The notes beneath the pieces were generated by a model. The model saw nothing but the letters and a program-made list of their open reading frames with translations, was not told the DNA's origin and did not search any database. Source: Rhodococcus sp. KRD162 (GTDB lineage: Bacteria > Actinomycetota > Actinomycetes > Mycobacteriales > Mycobacteriaceae). From it: a DNA stretch of 64,000 nt. The stretch spans positions 233,063-297,062 of the forward strand of contig NZ_JABFAU010000011.1 in assembly GCF_017168335.1 (NCBI RefSeq), written 5' to 3'. This document shows positions 48,857 to 57,963 of this stretch, in pieces (the stretch's first letter is position 1; each line of letters starts with the position of its first letter). Both the position numbers and the translations under genes were made by a program.

Positions 48857-50404
48857 GTGTTCGAATCCCTTTCCGACAGGTTGACCGGGACTCTCAAGGA
48901 CCTGCGTGGCAAAGGTCGGCTGTCCGGCGCGGATATCGACGCCACGGCCCGCGAGATCCGTCTTGCCCTTCTCGAAGCGGACGTGGCACTGCCCGTCGTA
49001 CGTGAATTCATCGGCCGCATCAAGGTCCGGGCCAAGGGTGCCGAGGTGTCGGCAGCGCTCAACCCGGCGCAGCAGGTCGTCAAGATCGTCAACGAGGAAC
49101 TGGTCGGCATTCTCGGTGGTGAGACCCGCAGGCTCGAATTCGCCAAGAACCCGCCGACGGTGATCATGCTCGCCGGACTCCAGGGTTCGGGTAAGACGAC
49201 CCTCGCAGGCAAGCTCGCGAAATGGCTCAAGGGCCAAGGGCACACGCCACTGCTCGTCGCGTGCGACCTGCAGCGGCCCGGTGCCGTCAGTCAGCTCCAG
49301 ATCGTCGGTGAGCGCGCAGGCGCAACCGTCTTCGCGCCGCATCCGGGCACCTCCATCGGCGGTGGAGACAATGCACTCGGCGTATCGGCATCCGATCCCG
49401 TCGAGGTTGCGCGCTCAGGCATAGCCGAAGCGCGAAACAAGCAGTACGACGTTGTCATCGTCGATACCGCCGGTCGACTCGGTATCGACACCGAATTGAT
49501 GAGTCAGGCCGCAGGAATTCGTGACGCGGTCCAGCCGGACGAAACCCTGTTCGTCCTCGACGCCATGGTCGGCCAGGATGCCGTCAGCACAGCGGAGGCA
49601 TTCCGCGACGGCGTCGGATTCACCGGCGTCGTGCTCACCAAGCTCGACGGCGATGCTCGCGGCGGTGCCGCTCTGAGCGTTCGCGAGGTGACCGGCCAAC
49701 CCATCATGTTCGCCTCGACCGGCGAGAAACTGGAAGATTTCGACGTCTTCCATCCCGACCGTATGGCCAGTCGCATCCTCGGCATGGGTGACGTGCTGAG
49801 CCTCATCGAGCAGGCCGAACAGCACTTCGATGCCGAGCAGGCGGAGGCAACGGCCAACAAGATCGGTTCGGGCCAGCTCACACTCGACGACTTCCTCGAG
49901 CAGATGATGGCCGTCCGCAAGATGGGGCCCATCGGAAACCTGTTGGGAATGTTGCCCGGCGCGGGCCAGATGAAAGAACTCGCCGACGTCGACGAGAAGC
50001 AACTCGACCGCGTCCAGGCCATCATCCGCGGTATGACTCCGCAGGAGCGGACCGATCCGAAGATCATCAACGCCTCGAGGCGGCTGCGGATCGCGAACGG
50101 TTCCGGAGTCAAAGTATCCGACGTCAATCAGCTGGTCGATCGCTTCTTCGAGGCACGCAAGATGATGTCGGCGATGGCAGGCCGGATGGGGATGCCTGGG
50201 GCTCGCAAACAGGTGCGGAACAACAAGAAGGGCAAGAAAGGCAAGAAGGGCGGTCGCGGCCCGACGCAGCCGAAGATTCGCGGTGGATTTCCCGGGATGC
50301 CCGGCGGGATGCCGGATCTGTCGTCCATGCCCAAGGGTCTCGACCAGTTACCGCCCGGCCTCGAGGGCATCGATCTCTCGCAGCTGAAACTGCCGAAGAA
50401 GTAG
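48857..50404 (+). CDS. ffh: Signal recognition particle protein Ffh
   Basis: SRP GTPase that binds signal sequences on the ribosome. It has 515 residues: N domain, G domain with GLQGSGKT at 107-114, DTAGRLGID, TKLDGDARGGAAL, and the methionine-rich M domain (DDFLEQMMAVRKMGPIGNLLGMLPG...). The C-terminus is Lys-rich (NNKKGKKGKKGG) then Gly/Pro/Met-rich. GTG 48857 (MFESLSDRLTG) has AGGAG eight bases upstream. Acts with FtsY. Confidence 0.96.
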   Translation: MFESLSDRLTGTLKDLRGKGRLSGADIDATAREIRLALLEADVALPVVREFIGRIKVRAKGAEVSAALNPAQQVVKIVNEELVGILGGETRRLEFAKNPPTVIMLAGLQGSGKTTLAGKLAKWLKGQGHTPLLVACDLQRPGAVSQLQIVGERAGATVFAPHPGTSIGGGDNALGVSASDPVEVARSGIAEARNKQYDVVIVDTAGRLGIDTELMSQAAGIRDAVQPDETLFVLDAMVGQDAVSTAEAFRDGVGFTGVVLTKLDGDARGGAALSVREVTGQPIMFASTGEKLEDFDVFHPDRMASRILGMGDVLSLIEQAEQHFDAEQAEATANKIGSGQLTLDDFLEQMMAVRKMGPIGNLLGMLPGAGQMKELADVDEKQLDRVQAIIRGMTPQERTDPKIINASRRLRIANGSGVKVSDVNQLVDRFFEARKMMSAMAGRMGMPGARKQVRNNKKGKKGKKGGRGPTQPKIRGGFPGMPGGMPDLSSMPKGLDQLPPGLEGIDLSQLKLPKK

Positions 50405-50414
50405 GCTCGCGCAC

Positions 50415-51533
50415 GTGGCGGCAATGCGGGTACGGGGCCGCGGCCTGCCGGACGGGGCGAACGTCGATCTCTGGATCGACGGCGACGTGCTGTCCACGGA
50501 GCCGATTCCGGATGCCGACCTCGTCCACGACGGCGGTTGGATTCTGCCCGGTCTCGTCGATGCCCACTGCCACGTCGGAATCGAATACGGCGGGGGACAC
50601 ACGGATCTGGCCGGTTCGATCCGCCAAGCCGAGACCGAGCGGGGCGTCGGCGCACTGCTGCTCCGCGACGCAGGCTCTCCGGTGGACACCCGCGCGTTGG
50701 ACGAGTACGACGAGCTTCCTCGGATCATCAGAGCCGGCCGTCACATCGCATCGCCCAAGCGCTACATACCGGGTCTGGCCGTAGACCTCGAGGACGAGTC
50801 CCAACTGCCCGAGGCGGTGGCGCAGCAAGCGCGATTCGGTGACGGCTGGGTCAAACTCGTCGGAGACTGGATCGATCGATCGGTGGGCGACCTTCGCCCA
50901 CTGTGGAACGACGCCATCCTCGTCGATGCCATCGCCGCTGCGCACGCCGAGGGAGCGCGAGTGACTGCCCACGTGTTCGGCGAGGATGCCCTCCCCGGCC
51001 TGATCGCGGCCGGTATCGACTGCATCGAGCACGGCACCGGCCTGACCGACGAGACCATCGAGATGATGGTCGATCGCGGCACGGCACTGGTGCCGACGTT
51101 GATCAATATCGAGACCTTCCCCTCGATTGCGGATTCCGCCACCCGATATCCCGTCTACGCCCGCCACATGCGGGCCTTGCACGAGCGCGTGGCCGATACC
51201 GTCGGACGAGCCCACGACGCCGGAATCGCGATCTACGCAGGAACCGATGCCGGAGGGTCGATCGCGCACGGTCGCATCGCCGACGAAGTTGCCGCACTCG
51301 CGTCCGTCGGGCTGTCTCCGACGGACGCACTCGGTGCCGCCTGCTGGGACGCCCGATCGTGGCTGGGCCGACGAGGGCTCGAACACGGCGCGTCCGCAGA
51401 CCTCGTCGTCTACGCCGAGGATCCGCGCGGGGGCCCGGAGGTGCTGTCCAACCCCGAACTGGTGATACTTCGCGGACGGGTGACCGACCGACGTGGCGGT
51501 GAACGACACAGATCGGGGCCTGTGCGTGAGTGA
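50415..51533 (+). CDS. Amidohydrolase family protein
   Basis: Metal-dependent hydrolase of 372 residues, cytosolic. It has the amidohydrolase metal motif DAHCHVG near 49-55, a lysine in WVKLVGDW (possibly carboxylated), metal histidines in RVTAHVFG and CIEHGTG, and catalytic D in YAGTDAGGSIAHGR. It resembles imidazolonepropionase/prolidase-like members; substrate unknown. It corresponds to Rv2915c beside ffh. The start may be GTG 50415 or ATG 50424. It overlaps the CPBP gene by eight bases. Confidence 0.86.
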   Translation: MAAMRVRGRGLPDGANVDLWIDGDVLSTEPIPDADLVHDGGWILPGLVDAHCHVGIEYGGGHTDLAGSIRQAETERGVGALLLRDAGSPVDTRALDEYDELPRIIRAGRHIASPKRYIPGLAVDLEDESQLPEAVAQQARFGDGWVKLVGDWIDRSVGDLRPLWNDAILVDAIAAAHAEGARVTAHVFGEDALPGLIAAGIDCIEHGTGLTDETIEMMVDRGTALVPTLINIETFPSIADSATRYPVYARHMRALHERVADTVGRAHDAGIAIYAGTDAGGSIAHGRIADEVAALASVGLSPTDALGAACWDARSWLGRRGLEHGASADLVVYAEDPRGGPEVLSNPELVILRGRVTDRRGGERHRSGPVRE

Positions 51534-52356
51534 GCCGGACGGCGGTGCAGGCCGCGTCGATCCGGACCGACCGAGCTGGGCCGGGCTCGCGCCGATGAAT
51601 CAGATTCAGCAGCAGGGCTCTGGCCTGTCCGAGACCTACTGGCGGGCCGAGAATGCCGCCCTGCTCCGCCGCGGGGGCCAGAAGTGGGGACTGCCGGCCG
51701 CGGCGCTGGTCCTCGGCGTCAATCTCGTGGGCTTCGTGCTCCTCGGACTCGCGGTGAACTCGCAGAACTCCGCGCTGTCGGTCGTGGGCATCATGATCCC
51801 CAGCCTGCTCGCCGCAGGACTGGCGGTGGCGATCTCACGAACTCGTGGCAACGGACCCGTCGTCGACTTCGGTCTCCCCAGATCCAGTGCCGAATTCCTC
51901 GGTCACGTCCGATCCGGACTGGCCTGGGGCGGCGCGGCCGTCGTCGGTGGCGTGTTGCTGGCGCTGGTGCTGTTCTCCAGCATCGACGTCGACGAGCAGG
52001 CACCTCTGGGCAACTTTGCGGACTCGGCCATGGGATGGAAGATTCTGCTGGTCGTGTGGATCTGGATCGGCGCACCGATCTGTGAGGAAACGATGTTCCG
52101 CGGCATGCTCTGGGGCGCGCTGGAAAAGCGCACCCGCCCGATGCCCATGGCGTGGCTGGGCAACAGATGGGTCGTGTTGGCGATCACCGCCGTCGTGTTC
52201 GCGATCTGGCACCGCGAATGGTGGCGTTTCGTGATCCTGCTGTGGGGTGGTCTGGCAATCGGCATCGCCAGAATGCGGAGTGGCTCCATCGTCGCCTCGA
52301 CCACTGCCCATTCGCTGAACAACACCCTCCCGGCCCTGGTGATCCTGCTCGCGTGA
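51526..52356 (+). CDS. CPBP-family intramembrane metalloprotease-like protein
   Basis: Membrane protein of about 276 residues with six or more helices. The CPBP/Abi motifs are present: EETMFRG with E187, E188 and R192, a second H in IWHREWW and HSLNNTLPALVILL near the end. Members process prenylated proteins or act in bacteriocin immunity; the target is unknown. The start could also be GTG 51493, which would overlap the amidohydrolase by 41 bases. Confidence 0.82.
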   Translation: MSEPDGGAGRVDPDRPSWAGLAPMNQIQQQGSGLSETYWRAENAALLRRGGQKWGLPAAALVLGVNLVGFVLLGLAVNSQNSALSVVGIMIPSLLAAGLAVAISRTRGNGPVVDFGLPRSSAEFLGHVRSGLAWGGAAVVGGVLLALVLFSSIDVDEQAPLGNFADSAMGWKILLVVWIWIGAPICEETMFRGMLWGALEKRTRPMPMAWLGNRWVVLAITAVVFAIWHREWWRFVILLWGGLAIGIARMRSGSIVASTTAHSLNNTLPALVILLA

Positions 52357-52395
52357 TCGGGTGGCTGTGCAGGCGATTCACCGATCGCCTCACTC

Positions 52396-52408
52396 GTCTG
52401 GCACAATG
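52396..52408 (+). promoter_or_regulatory. Extended -10-like element of the rpsP operon
   Basis: GTCTGGCACAATG is shared exactly with the region upstream of rplS. TGG-CACAAT reads as an extended -10. It lies 135 bases before rpsP, implying a long leader. Confidence 0.5.
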
Positions 52409-52477
52409 AACAGCTGTTCGCCCGTCATCCGGTTACGTACCGAGCGGCGGTCACAACAACCCTCCAACGCAAAACCG

Positions 52478-52498
52478 GGTTCGCATGCCGTGCGAACC
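52478..52498 (+). promoter_or_regulatory. Hairpin in rpsP leader
   Basis: Perfect 8-bp stem GGTTCGCA/TGCGAACC with a five-base loop, 45 bases before the rpsP start. It may be a protein-binding site or attenuator; no U-tract follows. Confidence 0.45.
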
Positions 52499-52542
52499 GC
52501 TGAATTGCGCCGTGACCAACTCCCGAAAGGCTCCACCAGAAC

Positions 52543-53013
52543 ATGGCTGTCAAGATCAAGCTCATGCGTATCGGCAAGATCCGCACCCCGCACTACCGCG
52601 TCGTCATCTCGGACTCTCGCACCCGCCGCAACGGCCGTGCGATCGAGACCATCGGCAAGTACGAGCCGAAGCAGGACCCCAGCGTCATCGACATCGATTC
52701 CGAGCGTGCGCAGTACTGGCTGGGCGTCGGTGCACAGCCGACCGAGCCCGTCGAGGCACTGCTGAAGATCACCGGTGACTGGCAGAAGTTCAAGGGCCTG
52801 CCCGGTGCCGAGGGCACCCTGCGCGTCGCCGAGCCCAAGCCGTCGAAGCTCGACCTGTTCAACGCCGCACTGGCACAGGCCGACTCCGAGCCCCAGGGTG
52901 AAGCCACCACCGCGAAGAAGAAGAAGACTCCGAAGTCGGACGACGCCACCACCGCTGACGCCGCTGCAACCGAGACGGCAGACGCGCCGGCCGCCGAGGC
53001 TGCTGAGAAGTGA
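52543..53013 (+). CDS. rpsP: Ribosomal protein bS16
   Basis: Small-subunit protein. Residues 1-85 are canonical ([21 protein letters not shown]...[17 protein letters not shown]). A 70-residue C-terminal extension rich in Ala, Lys, Thr and Glu ([25 protein letters not shown]) makes it 156 residues, a form common in actinobacteria. GAAAGG lies about 14 bases before ATG. Four-gene operon with khpA, rimM and trmD. Confidence 0.96.
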   Translation: MAVKIKLMRIGKIRTPHYRVVISDSRTRRNGRAIETIGKYEPKQDPSVIDIDSERAQYWLGVGAQPTEPVEALLKITGDWQKFKGLPGAEGTLRVAEPKPSKLDLFNAALAQADSEPQGEATTAKKKKTPKSDDATTADAAATETADAPAAEAAEK

Positions 53014-53252
53014 GCGCCGTTGTCGCCGATGCCGTCGAACACCTCGTTCGTGGCATCGTCGCCAATCCCGATGACGTTCGGGTCGAGATGATCACCGGTC
53101 GTCGTGGTCGCACCGTGGAAGTTCACGTGCACCCCGACGATCTGGGCAAGGTCATCGGACGCGGTGGTCGCACTGCGACGGCGTTGCGCACGCTCGTCTC
53201 GGGTATCGGTGGTCGCGGCATTCGTGTCGACGTGGTCGACACGGACAACTAG
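53010..53252 (+). CDS. khpA: KH-domain RNA-binding protein KhpA
   Basis: An 80-residue single KH-domain protein. The GxxG RNA-binding loop is [11 protein letters not shown]. KhpA proteins bind RNA and in other bacteria pair with KhpB in growth and division control. The gene is GTGA-overlapped with rpsP by four bases and precedes rimM, its standard place. Confidence 0.93.
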   Translation: MSAVVADAVEHLVRGIVANPDDVRVEMITGRRGRTVEVHVHPDDLGKVIGRGGRTATALRTLVSGIGGRGIRVDVVDTDN

Positions 53253-53266
53253 GTCACGCACCGACC

Positions 53267-53815
53267 ATGGAGCTCGTCATCGGCCGTGTTGCCAAGTCAC
53301 ACGGCATCAAAGGAGAAGTCGTCGTCGAGGTTCGTACCGACGACCCCGACGACCGCTTCGCCGCCGGAAACGTTCTTCGGGGCCGCAGGCCCCGATCGGA
53401 CGCAGCGCCGGCGAAATACACGGTGGACGCCGTCCGGGAACATTCCGGGCGGCTTCTGCTGCGTCTGAACGGTATCGACGACAAGACAGCCGCCGACCAG
53501 CTGCGCGGCATCCTGTTCGTCGTCGAGTCCACCGATCTGCCACCGTCCGAGGACCCGGACGAGTTCTACGATCACGAACTAGAGGGCCTCACGGTGATCC
53601 TGACCGACGGCTCGGTGGTGGGAACCGTCCGCGAGGTTCTGCATTCGGCCGCGGGCGAGTTGCTCTCCATTCGACCGAGTTCGGACACCACCCCCGGCGC
53701 AGCCGCGCGCGCCGAAATCCTCGTTCCCTTCGTGGCCGCGATCGTGACCTCGGTGTCGTTGGCCGACAAGACGATCGAGATCGATCCGCCCGAAGGCTTA
53801 CTGGATCCGGAGTAG
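53267..53815 (+). CDS. rimM: Ribosome maturation factor RimM
   Basis: Binds S19 and helps 16S 3'-domain maturation. The 182 residues contain an N-terminal RimM domain (ELVIGRVAKSHGIKGEVVVEVRTDDPDDRF) and a C-terminal PRC barrel (DEFYDHELEGLTVILTDGSVVGTVREVLH...ILVPFVAAIVTSV). It lies 14 bases after khpA and three bases before trmD. Confidence 0.95.
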   Translation: MELVIGRVAKSHGIKGEVVVEVRTDDPDDRFAAGNVLRGRRPRSDAAPAKYTVDAVREHSGRLLLRLNGIDDKTAADQLRGILFVVESTDLPPSEDPDEFYDHELEGLTVILTDGSVVGTVREVLHSAAGELLSIRPSSDTTPGAAARAEILVPFVAAIVTSVSLADKTIEIDPPEGLLDPE

Positions 53816-53818
53816 CAC

Positions 53819-54499
53819 GTGCGCCTCGACGTCGTCACCATCTTTCCGGAATACCTGACACCACTGCGAACTGCACTGCTGGGCAAGGCAATCGACCGCG
53901 GGCTCGTCTCGGTCGAGGTACACGACCTGCGGTCGTGGACCCACGATGTGCACAAGGCGGTCGACGATTCGCCCTACGGCGGCGGTCCCGGGATGGTCAT
54001 GAAACCGACGGTCTGGGGTGACGCCCTCGATGAGGTGCTCACCGAGGACTCGTTACTTGTCGTCCCCACTCCGGCCGGAGTGCCGTTCACCCAGCGCACC
54101 GCCGAACGCTGGTCCACCGAACGCCATCTGGTGTTCGCGTGTGGCCGCTACGAAGGCATCGATCAACGTGTGTTCGACGACGCCGCGCGCCGCGTCCGGG
54201 TCGAAGAGGTCAGTATCGGCGATTACGTTCTGATCGGGGGCGAAGCGGCGGTCCTGGTGATGGCCGAGGCAGTGGTCCGTCTGATGCCAGGAGTGCTCGG
54301 TAATCAGCAGTCCCACCAAGAGGATTCGTTCTCCGACGGGGTTCTCGAAGGGCCCAGTTACACCCGTCCGGCCCGATGGCGTGAGCTCGACGTCCCCGAA
54401 GTCCTACTCTCCGGCGATCACGCGAAAATCGCCGCGTGGCGTCGTGCCCAGTCATTGGCGCGAACCGCCGATCGACGTCCGGATCTGCTCGAAGACTGA
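53819..54499 (+). CDS. trmD: tRNA (guanine-N1)-methyltransferase
   Basis: Makes m1G37 in tRNAs to prevent frameshifting. The 226-residue SPOUT enzyme shows VVTIFPEYL at the start, YGGGPGMVMKP near 54, the knot ACGRYEGIDQRVFD near 106 and ISIGDYVLIGGEAA near 128. GTG start. It converges on the lipoprotein gene with a five-base gap. Confidence 0.96.
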   Translation: MRLDVVTIFPEYLTPLRTALLGKAIDRGLVSVEVHDLRSWTHDVHKAVDDSPYGGGPGMVMKPTVWGDALDEVLTEDSLLVVPTPAGVPFTQRTAERWSTERHLVFACGRYEGIDQRVFDDAARRVRVEEVSIGDYVLIGGEAAVLVMAEAVVRLMPGVLGNQQSHQEDSFSDGVLEGPSYTRPARWRELDVPEVLLSGDHAKIAAWRRAQSLARTADRRPDLLED

Positions 54500-54504
54500 G
54501 TGAT

Positions 54505-55461
54505 TCAGCTGATCGTGCCGTCGGGAAAGAGCATCGTGACGAAGCCGGTCAGAGTCTGCCTGGCATGCAGCGCGCTGGCATCGTCGGTCACGTCGACCAC
54601 TGCGGTGTCCGGATAGCTCTCCATGTCGTCGGCGTAGAAGATGTCCTCCCGCGACGACAGAGCCAGCACGTAGCGGTTGTCCACCCCGATCGTTCCCGTC
54701 GACAAGTGCACCCAGCGATCGGACACGCAGCACATCCAGCCTTGTTTGACTGCGTGCACACTTTCGCCCGGCAAGCCGTCGACGATCCCGAAGTGCTGTC
54801 GGTAACCGTCGGCGGCAATCGGAGCCGAACGACGCAGCATGCCGATGATGACCTCCTCCGACGCGGTGGTCAGACCGCCGCTGCCGTTGAGCAGGCCCGC
54901 GTAGTAGCCGACGACGTCGCTGGGTGTGGTTTCGGTGTTGTACCACTGGTCGTCGGCGGGCGCGGTGGTGCTCTGCAACCCGTAGCGGGCAGCGACTGCG
55001 CCGATGATCTCGGACGAGCCGTAGCGATACCAGAGGGTATACGCGGAATTGTCGTCGGAGAGCTCCAACATTCTCGTCATGATGTCCAGTTCCTCCGGCG
55101 AGACCGGGCGGTTCTCCAACTGCGCTCGGAACATCACCTCGTCGGCGATGAAAAGTTTGGACACCGAGGCCGTTTCGACCTGCTGATCGGCGTTGCTGCT
55201 GTAGTAGGCCCCGGTGTCGCGATCGAGTAGCGCGAAGTCGATGTCGGCACCTCGGGCCCGTGCCGACGCGACCGCCATGGGGATGCGGGCCTCGAGGGCC
55301 ACACCGTCGACCTTCTTCAGGTCCGGAAAGGGTGACGCGGACGTCTCGGCGGTTGCTTTGCCCGCGGAATCGCCGATCTCGTCGTCCGCAGGCACCGAAC
55401 ATCCCACTGCGAGCAACATCGTGGCACAGGTGGCGATCAGGAATCGAGACCACGTGACCAT
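54505..55461 (-). CDS. LppW-like lipoprotein with beta-lactamase-like serine hydrolase domain
   Basis: A 318-residue lipoprotein; signal peptide ends in LLAVGCS, so C21 would be lipidated and the protein anchored outside the membrane. The domain resembles class A beta-lactamases: S99-V-S-K102 corresponds to SxxK and S135-D-D-N138 to SDN. The KTG triad is replaced by K239-Q-G241, so lactamase activity is doubtful. This matches the M. tuberculosis LppW (Rv2905) position between trmD and rplS. GGGAGA precedes the start. Divergent from tex. Confidence 0.85.
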   Translation of the reverse strand: MVTWSRFLIATCATMLLAVGCSVPADDEIGDSAGKATAETSASPFPDLKKVDGVALEARIPMAVASARARGADIDFALLDRDTGAYYSSNADQQVETASVSKLFIADEVMFRAQLENRPVSPEELDIMTRMLELSDDNSAYTLWYRYGSSEIIGAVAARYGLQSTTAPADDQWYNTETTPSDVVGYYAGLLNGSGGLTTASEEVIIGMLRRSAPIAADGYRQHFGIVDGLPGESVHAVKQGWMCCVSDRWVHLSTGTIGVDNRYVLALSSREDIFYADDMESYPDTAVVDVTDDASALHARQTLTGFVTMLFPDGTIS

Positions 55462-55515
55462 GCGTGTATCTCTCCCACACTCAGAACCGCTGACCGACGA
55501 CTCTCACAGTAGCGG

Positions 55516-55521
55516 TAGGGT
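55516..55521 (+). promoter_or_regulatory. Putative -10 element for leaderless tex mRNA
   Basis: TAGGGT lies eight bases before the GTG of tex and there is no Shine-Dalgarno. Confidence 0.4.
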
Positions 55522-55529
55522 CCATCGCC

Positions 55530-57878
55530 GTGACCATTGCTCTGAAATCTGTGAACAAGCGCATAGCCGAAGAACTCGACGTTCGTGAGGAACAGGTTCG
55601 TGCCGCCGTAGAACTGCTCGACGGTGGCTCGACGGTCCCGTTCATCGCGCGCTATCGCAAGGAGGTCACCGGGACGCTCGACGATGCGCAACTGCGGCTA
55701 CTCGACGAGCGGCTGCGGTACCTGCGAGAGCTCGACGAGCGCAGAGACGCCGTCATCGAATCCATCCGTAGCCAAGGCAAGCTCGACGACGCGCTCGAGC
55801 AGTCCCTGATGCTCGCCGATACCAAGGCTCGCGTCGAAGACATCTATCTGCCGTTCAAGCCCAAGCGTCGAACGAAGGCACAGATCGCGCGCGAAGCCGG
55901 TCACGAGCCAGTAGCCGACGCGCTGTTCTCCGACCCCACGACCGATCCGGCGCAGTTCGATCAGGAGCAGCTCGACGGTGCTCGTGCGATTCTCGTCGAG
56001 CGATTCGCCGAGGATGCTGATCTGGTGGGGGAGTTGCGCGAACTGATGTGGACCTCCGGCCAACTCGTGTCGACGGTCCGCAAGGGCAAGGAAGAGGCCG
56101 GGGCCAAATTCTCCGACTACTTCGAGTTCTCGGAGCCGTTCACGAGCTTGCCCTCACACCGCATCCTCGCGACGCTGCGTGGTGAGAAAGAAGAAGTGCT
56201 CTCGCTCGGCTTCGAGCCCGAACGAGAGGAGCCGACCCCCGGTGTGCCGAGCGTGTACGAGGGTCGGATCGCCGCTACCTTCGGGATCGCCGATCGAGGA
56301 CGCCCGGCGGACAGGTGGCTGCTCGACACCGTCCGATGGGCCTGGCGTACCAAGATGCTGGTCACTGTCTCGCTCGATACCCGTATGCGACTGCGTCAGT
56401 CGGCCGAGAAGGATGCGGTCGATGTCTTCGCGAGCAATCTCAAGGATCTGCTGCTTGCTGCACCGGCGGGCAACCGCGCCACGATGGGCCTGGACCCGGG
56501 CTTTCGCACCGGCACCAAGGTCGCCGTCGTCGATGCGACGGGAAAGGTCGTCGACCACGACACCATCTACCCGCACAAGCCGCAGGGCAAGTGGGATCAG
56601 GCCGTGGCAACTCTCGCCGCCCTCGCGGCCAAGCACAACGTGGAATTGATCGCCATCGGCAATGGCACGGCCTCACGTGAGACCGATTCTCTGGCAGCGG
56701 AATTGATCGCGAAATTCCCGGCAGCCAACCTCACCAAGGTGGTGGTGTCCGAGGCCGGAGCATCGGTGTACTCCGCCTCCGCCTACGCCTCGAGTGAGCT
56801 ACCGGAACTGGACGTGTCGATTCGCGGTGCAGTATCGATCGCACGGAGGTTGCAGGATCCGCTGGCCGAGCTGGTCAAGATCGATCCCAAATCCATCGGC
56901 GTCGGTCAGTATCAGCACGATATCTCCGAGACACTGCTGGCCCGATCTCTCGGTGCTGTCGTCGAGGATGCTGTGAACGCGGTCGGTGTCGATGTCAACA
57001 CCGCATCGGTTCCGTTGCTGTCCAGGGTCTCGGGAATCGCCGGTTCTCTGGCCGAGAGCATCGTGGCGCACCGAGACCAGAACGGGCCGTTCGTCAGCCG
57101 CAGTACCCTCAAGGACGTACCACGATTGGGCCCCAAGGCTTTCGAGCAGTGCGCCGGGTTCCTTCGTATCTCCGGCGGCGAGGATCCGCTCGACCGCTCG
57201 AGTGTGCACCCGGAGGCCTACCCCGTCGTACGACGCATCGTCGGCAAGGCAGGGATGGGAGTACGCGAGGTGATCGGGAACAGCACATTGCTGCGGAGCC
57301 TGAATCCGGCCGAGTTCGCCGACGAGAGATTCGGTCTGCCCACCGTCACCGACATCATTTCCGAGCTGGAGAAGCCGGGACGCGATCCCCGTCCGGAGTT
57401 CAAGACTGCCACCTTCGCGGCCGGGATCGAGAAGGTGGCCGATCTTGTGCCGGGCATGACGCTCGAAGGTGTCGTCACCAATGTCGCGGCGTTCGGTGCG
57501 TTCGTCGACGTCGGCGTGCATCAGGACGGACTCGTGCACGTCTCGGCGATGTCGCACAACTTCGTCAAGGATCCGCGCGAGGTCGTCAAGTCCGGGGACG
57601 TCGTACGGGTCAAGGTCATGGAGGTCGACATTCCCCGGCAGCGCATCGGGCTGAGTCTGCGGCTCGACGACGAGCCGGGAACTGCCGTCGGCAAGGACTC
57701 CCCGCGTGGACGGCAGAGTGATCGGCCTCGTGGGCAAGGGCGAGCAGGGGGCGGCAACGATGGCGGTCGCGGACGCGATGGCCGTCCCCAACGCGATCGG
57801 CGCGGCGGGCCTGCGCAGGCGGCACCGGCGGCCGGTTCCATGGCCGACGCACTGAGAAAAGCCGGATTCGGGAAATAG
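55530..57878 (+). CDS. tex: Tex-family RNA-binding transcription accessory protein
   Basis: A 782-residue protein related to eukaryotic Spt6. In order it has an N-terminal helical Tex domain (VRAAVELLDGGSTVPFIARYRKEVTG), a YqgF-like nuclease-fold core (MGLDPGFRTGTKVAVVDATG), helix-hairpin-helix motifs (NTASVPLLSRVSGIAGSLAESIVAHR), and an S1 RNA-binding domain near 640-710 (GMTLEGVVTNVAAFGAFVDVGVHQDGLVHVSAM). The tail is Gly/Arg-rich. Implicated in transcription and RNA quality in other bacteria. Between the LppW-like gene and rplS. Confidence 0.95.
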   Translation: MTIALKSVNKRIAEELDVREEQVRAAVELLDGGSTVPFIARYRKEVTGTLDDAQLRLLDERLRYLRELDERRDAVIESIRSQGKLDDALEQSLMLADTKARVEDIYLPFKPKRRTKAQIAREAGHEPVADALFSDPTTDPAQFDQEQLDGARAILVERFAEDADLVGELRELMWTSGQLVSTVRKGKEEAGAKFSDYFEFSEPFTSLPSHRILATLRGEKEEVLSLGFEPEREEPTPGVPSVYEGRIAATFGIADRGRPADRWLLDTVRWAWRTKMLVTVSLDTRMRLRQSAEKDAVDVFASNLKDLLLAAPAGNRATMGLDPGFRTGTKVAVVDATGKVVDHDTIYPHKPQGKWDQAVATLAALAAKHNVELIAIGNGTASRETDSLAAELIAKFPAANLTKVVVSEAGASVYSASAYASSELPELDVSIRGAVSIARRLQDPLAELVKIDPKSIGVGQYQHDISETLLARSLGAVVEDAVNAVGVDVNTASVPLLSRVSGIAGSLAESIVAHRDQNGPFVSRSTLKDVPRLGPKAFEQCAGFLRISGGEDPLDRSSVHPEAYPVVRRIVGKAGMGVREVIGNSTLLRSLNPAEFADERFGLPTVTDIISELEKPGRDPRPEFKTATFAAGIEKVADLVPGMTLEGVVTNVAAFGAFVDVGVHQDGLVHVSAMSHNFVKDPREVVKSGDVVRVKVMEVDIPRQRIGLSLRLDDEPGTAVGKDSPRGRQSDRPRGQGRAGGGNDGGRGRDGRPQRDRRGGPAQAAPAAGSMADALRKAGFGK

Positions 57879-57912
57879 CCTGGACACCGGTCCGACGCGA
57901 ATAGTCTTGACG

Positions 57913-57963
57913 GTGCCTGGGCTGTTCGCCCATTCGCCAGGAAGGGACGTGAGGCAGACGTGA
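57913..57963 (+). CDS. Possible 16-codon leader ORF
   Basis: TAGTCT (57902-57907) is followed five bases later by GTG 57913, which opens a 16-codon frame (MPGLFAHSPGRDVRQT) ending TGA at 57961-57963. The TGA overlaps the GTG of the membrane protein. This suggests a leaderless leader peptide coupled to the next gene; no conservation data. Confidence 0.3.
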   Translation: MPGLFAHSPGRDVRQT

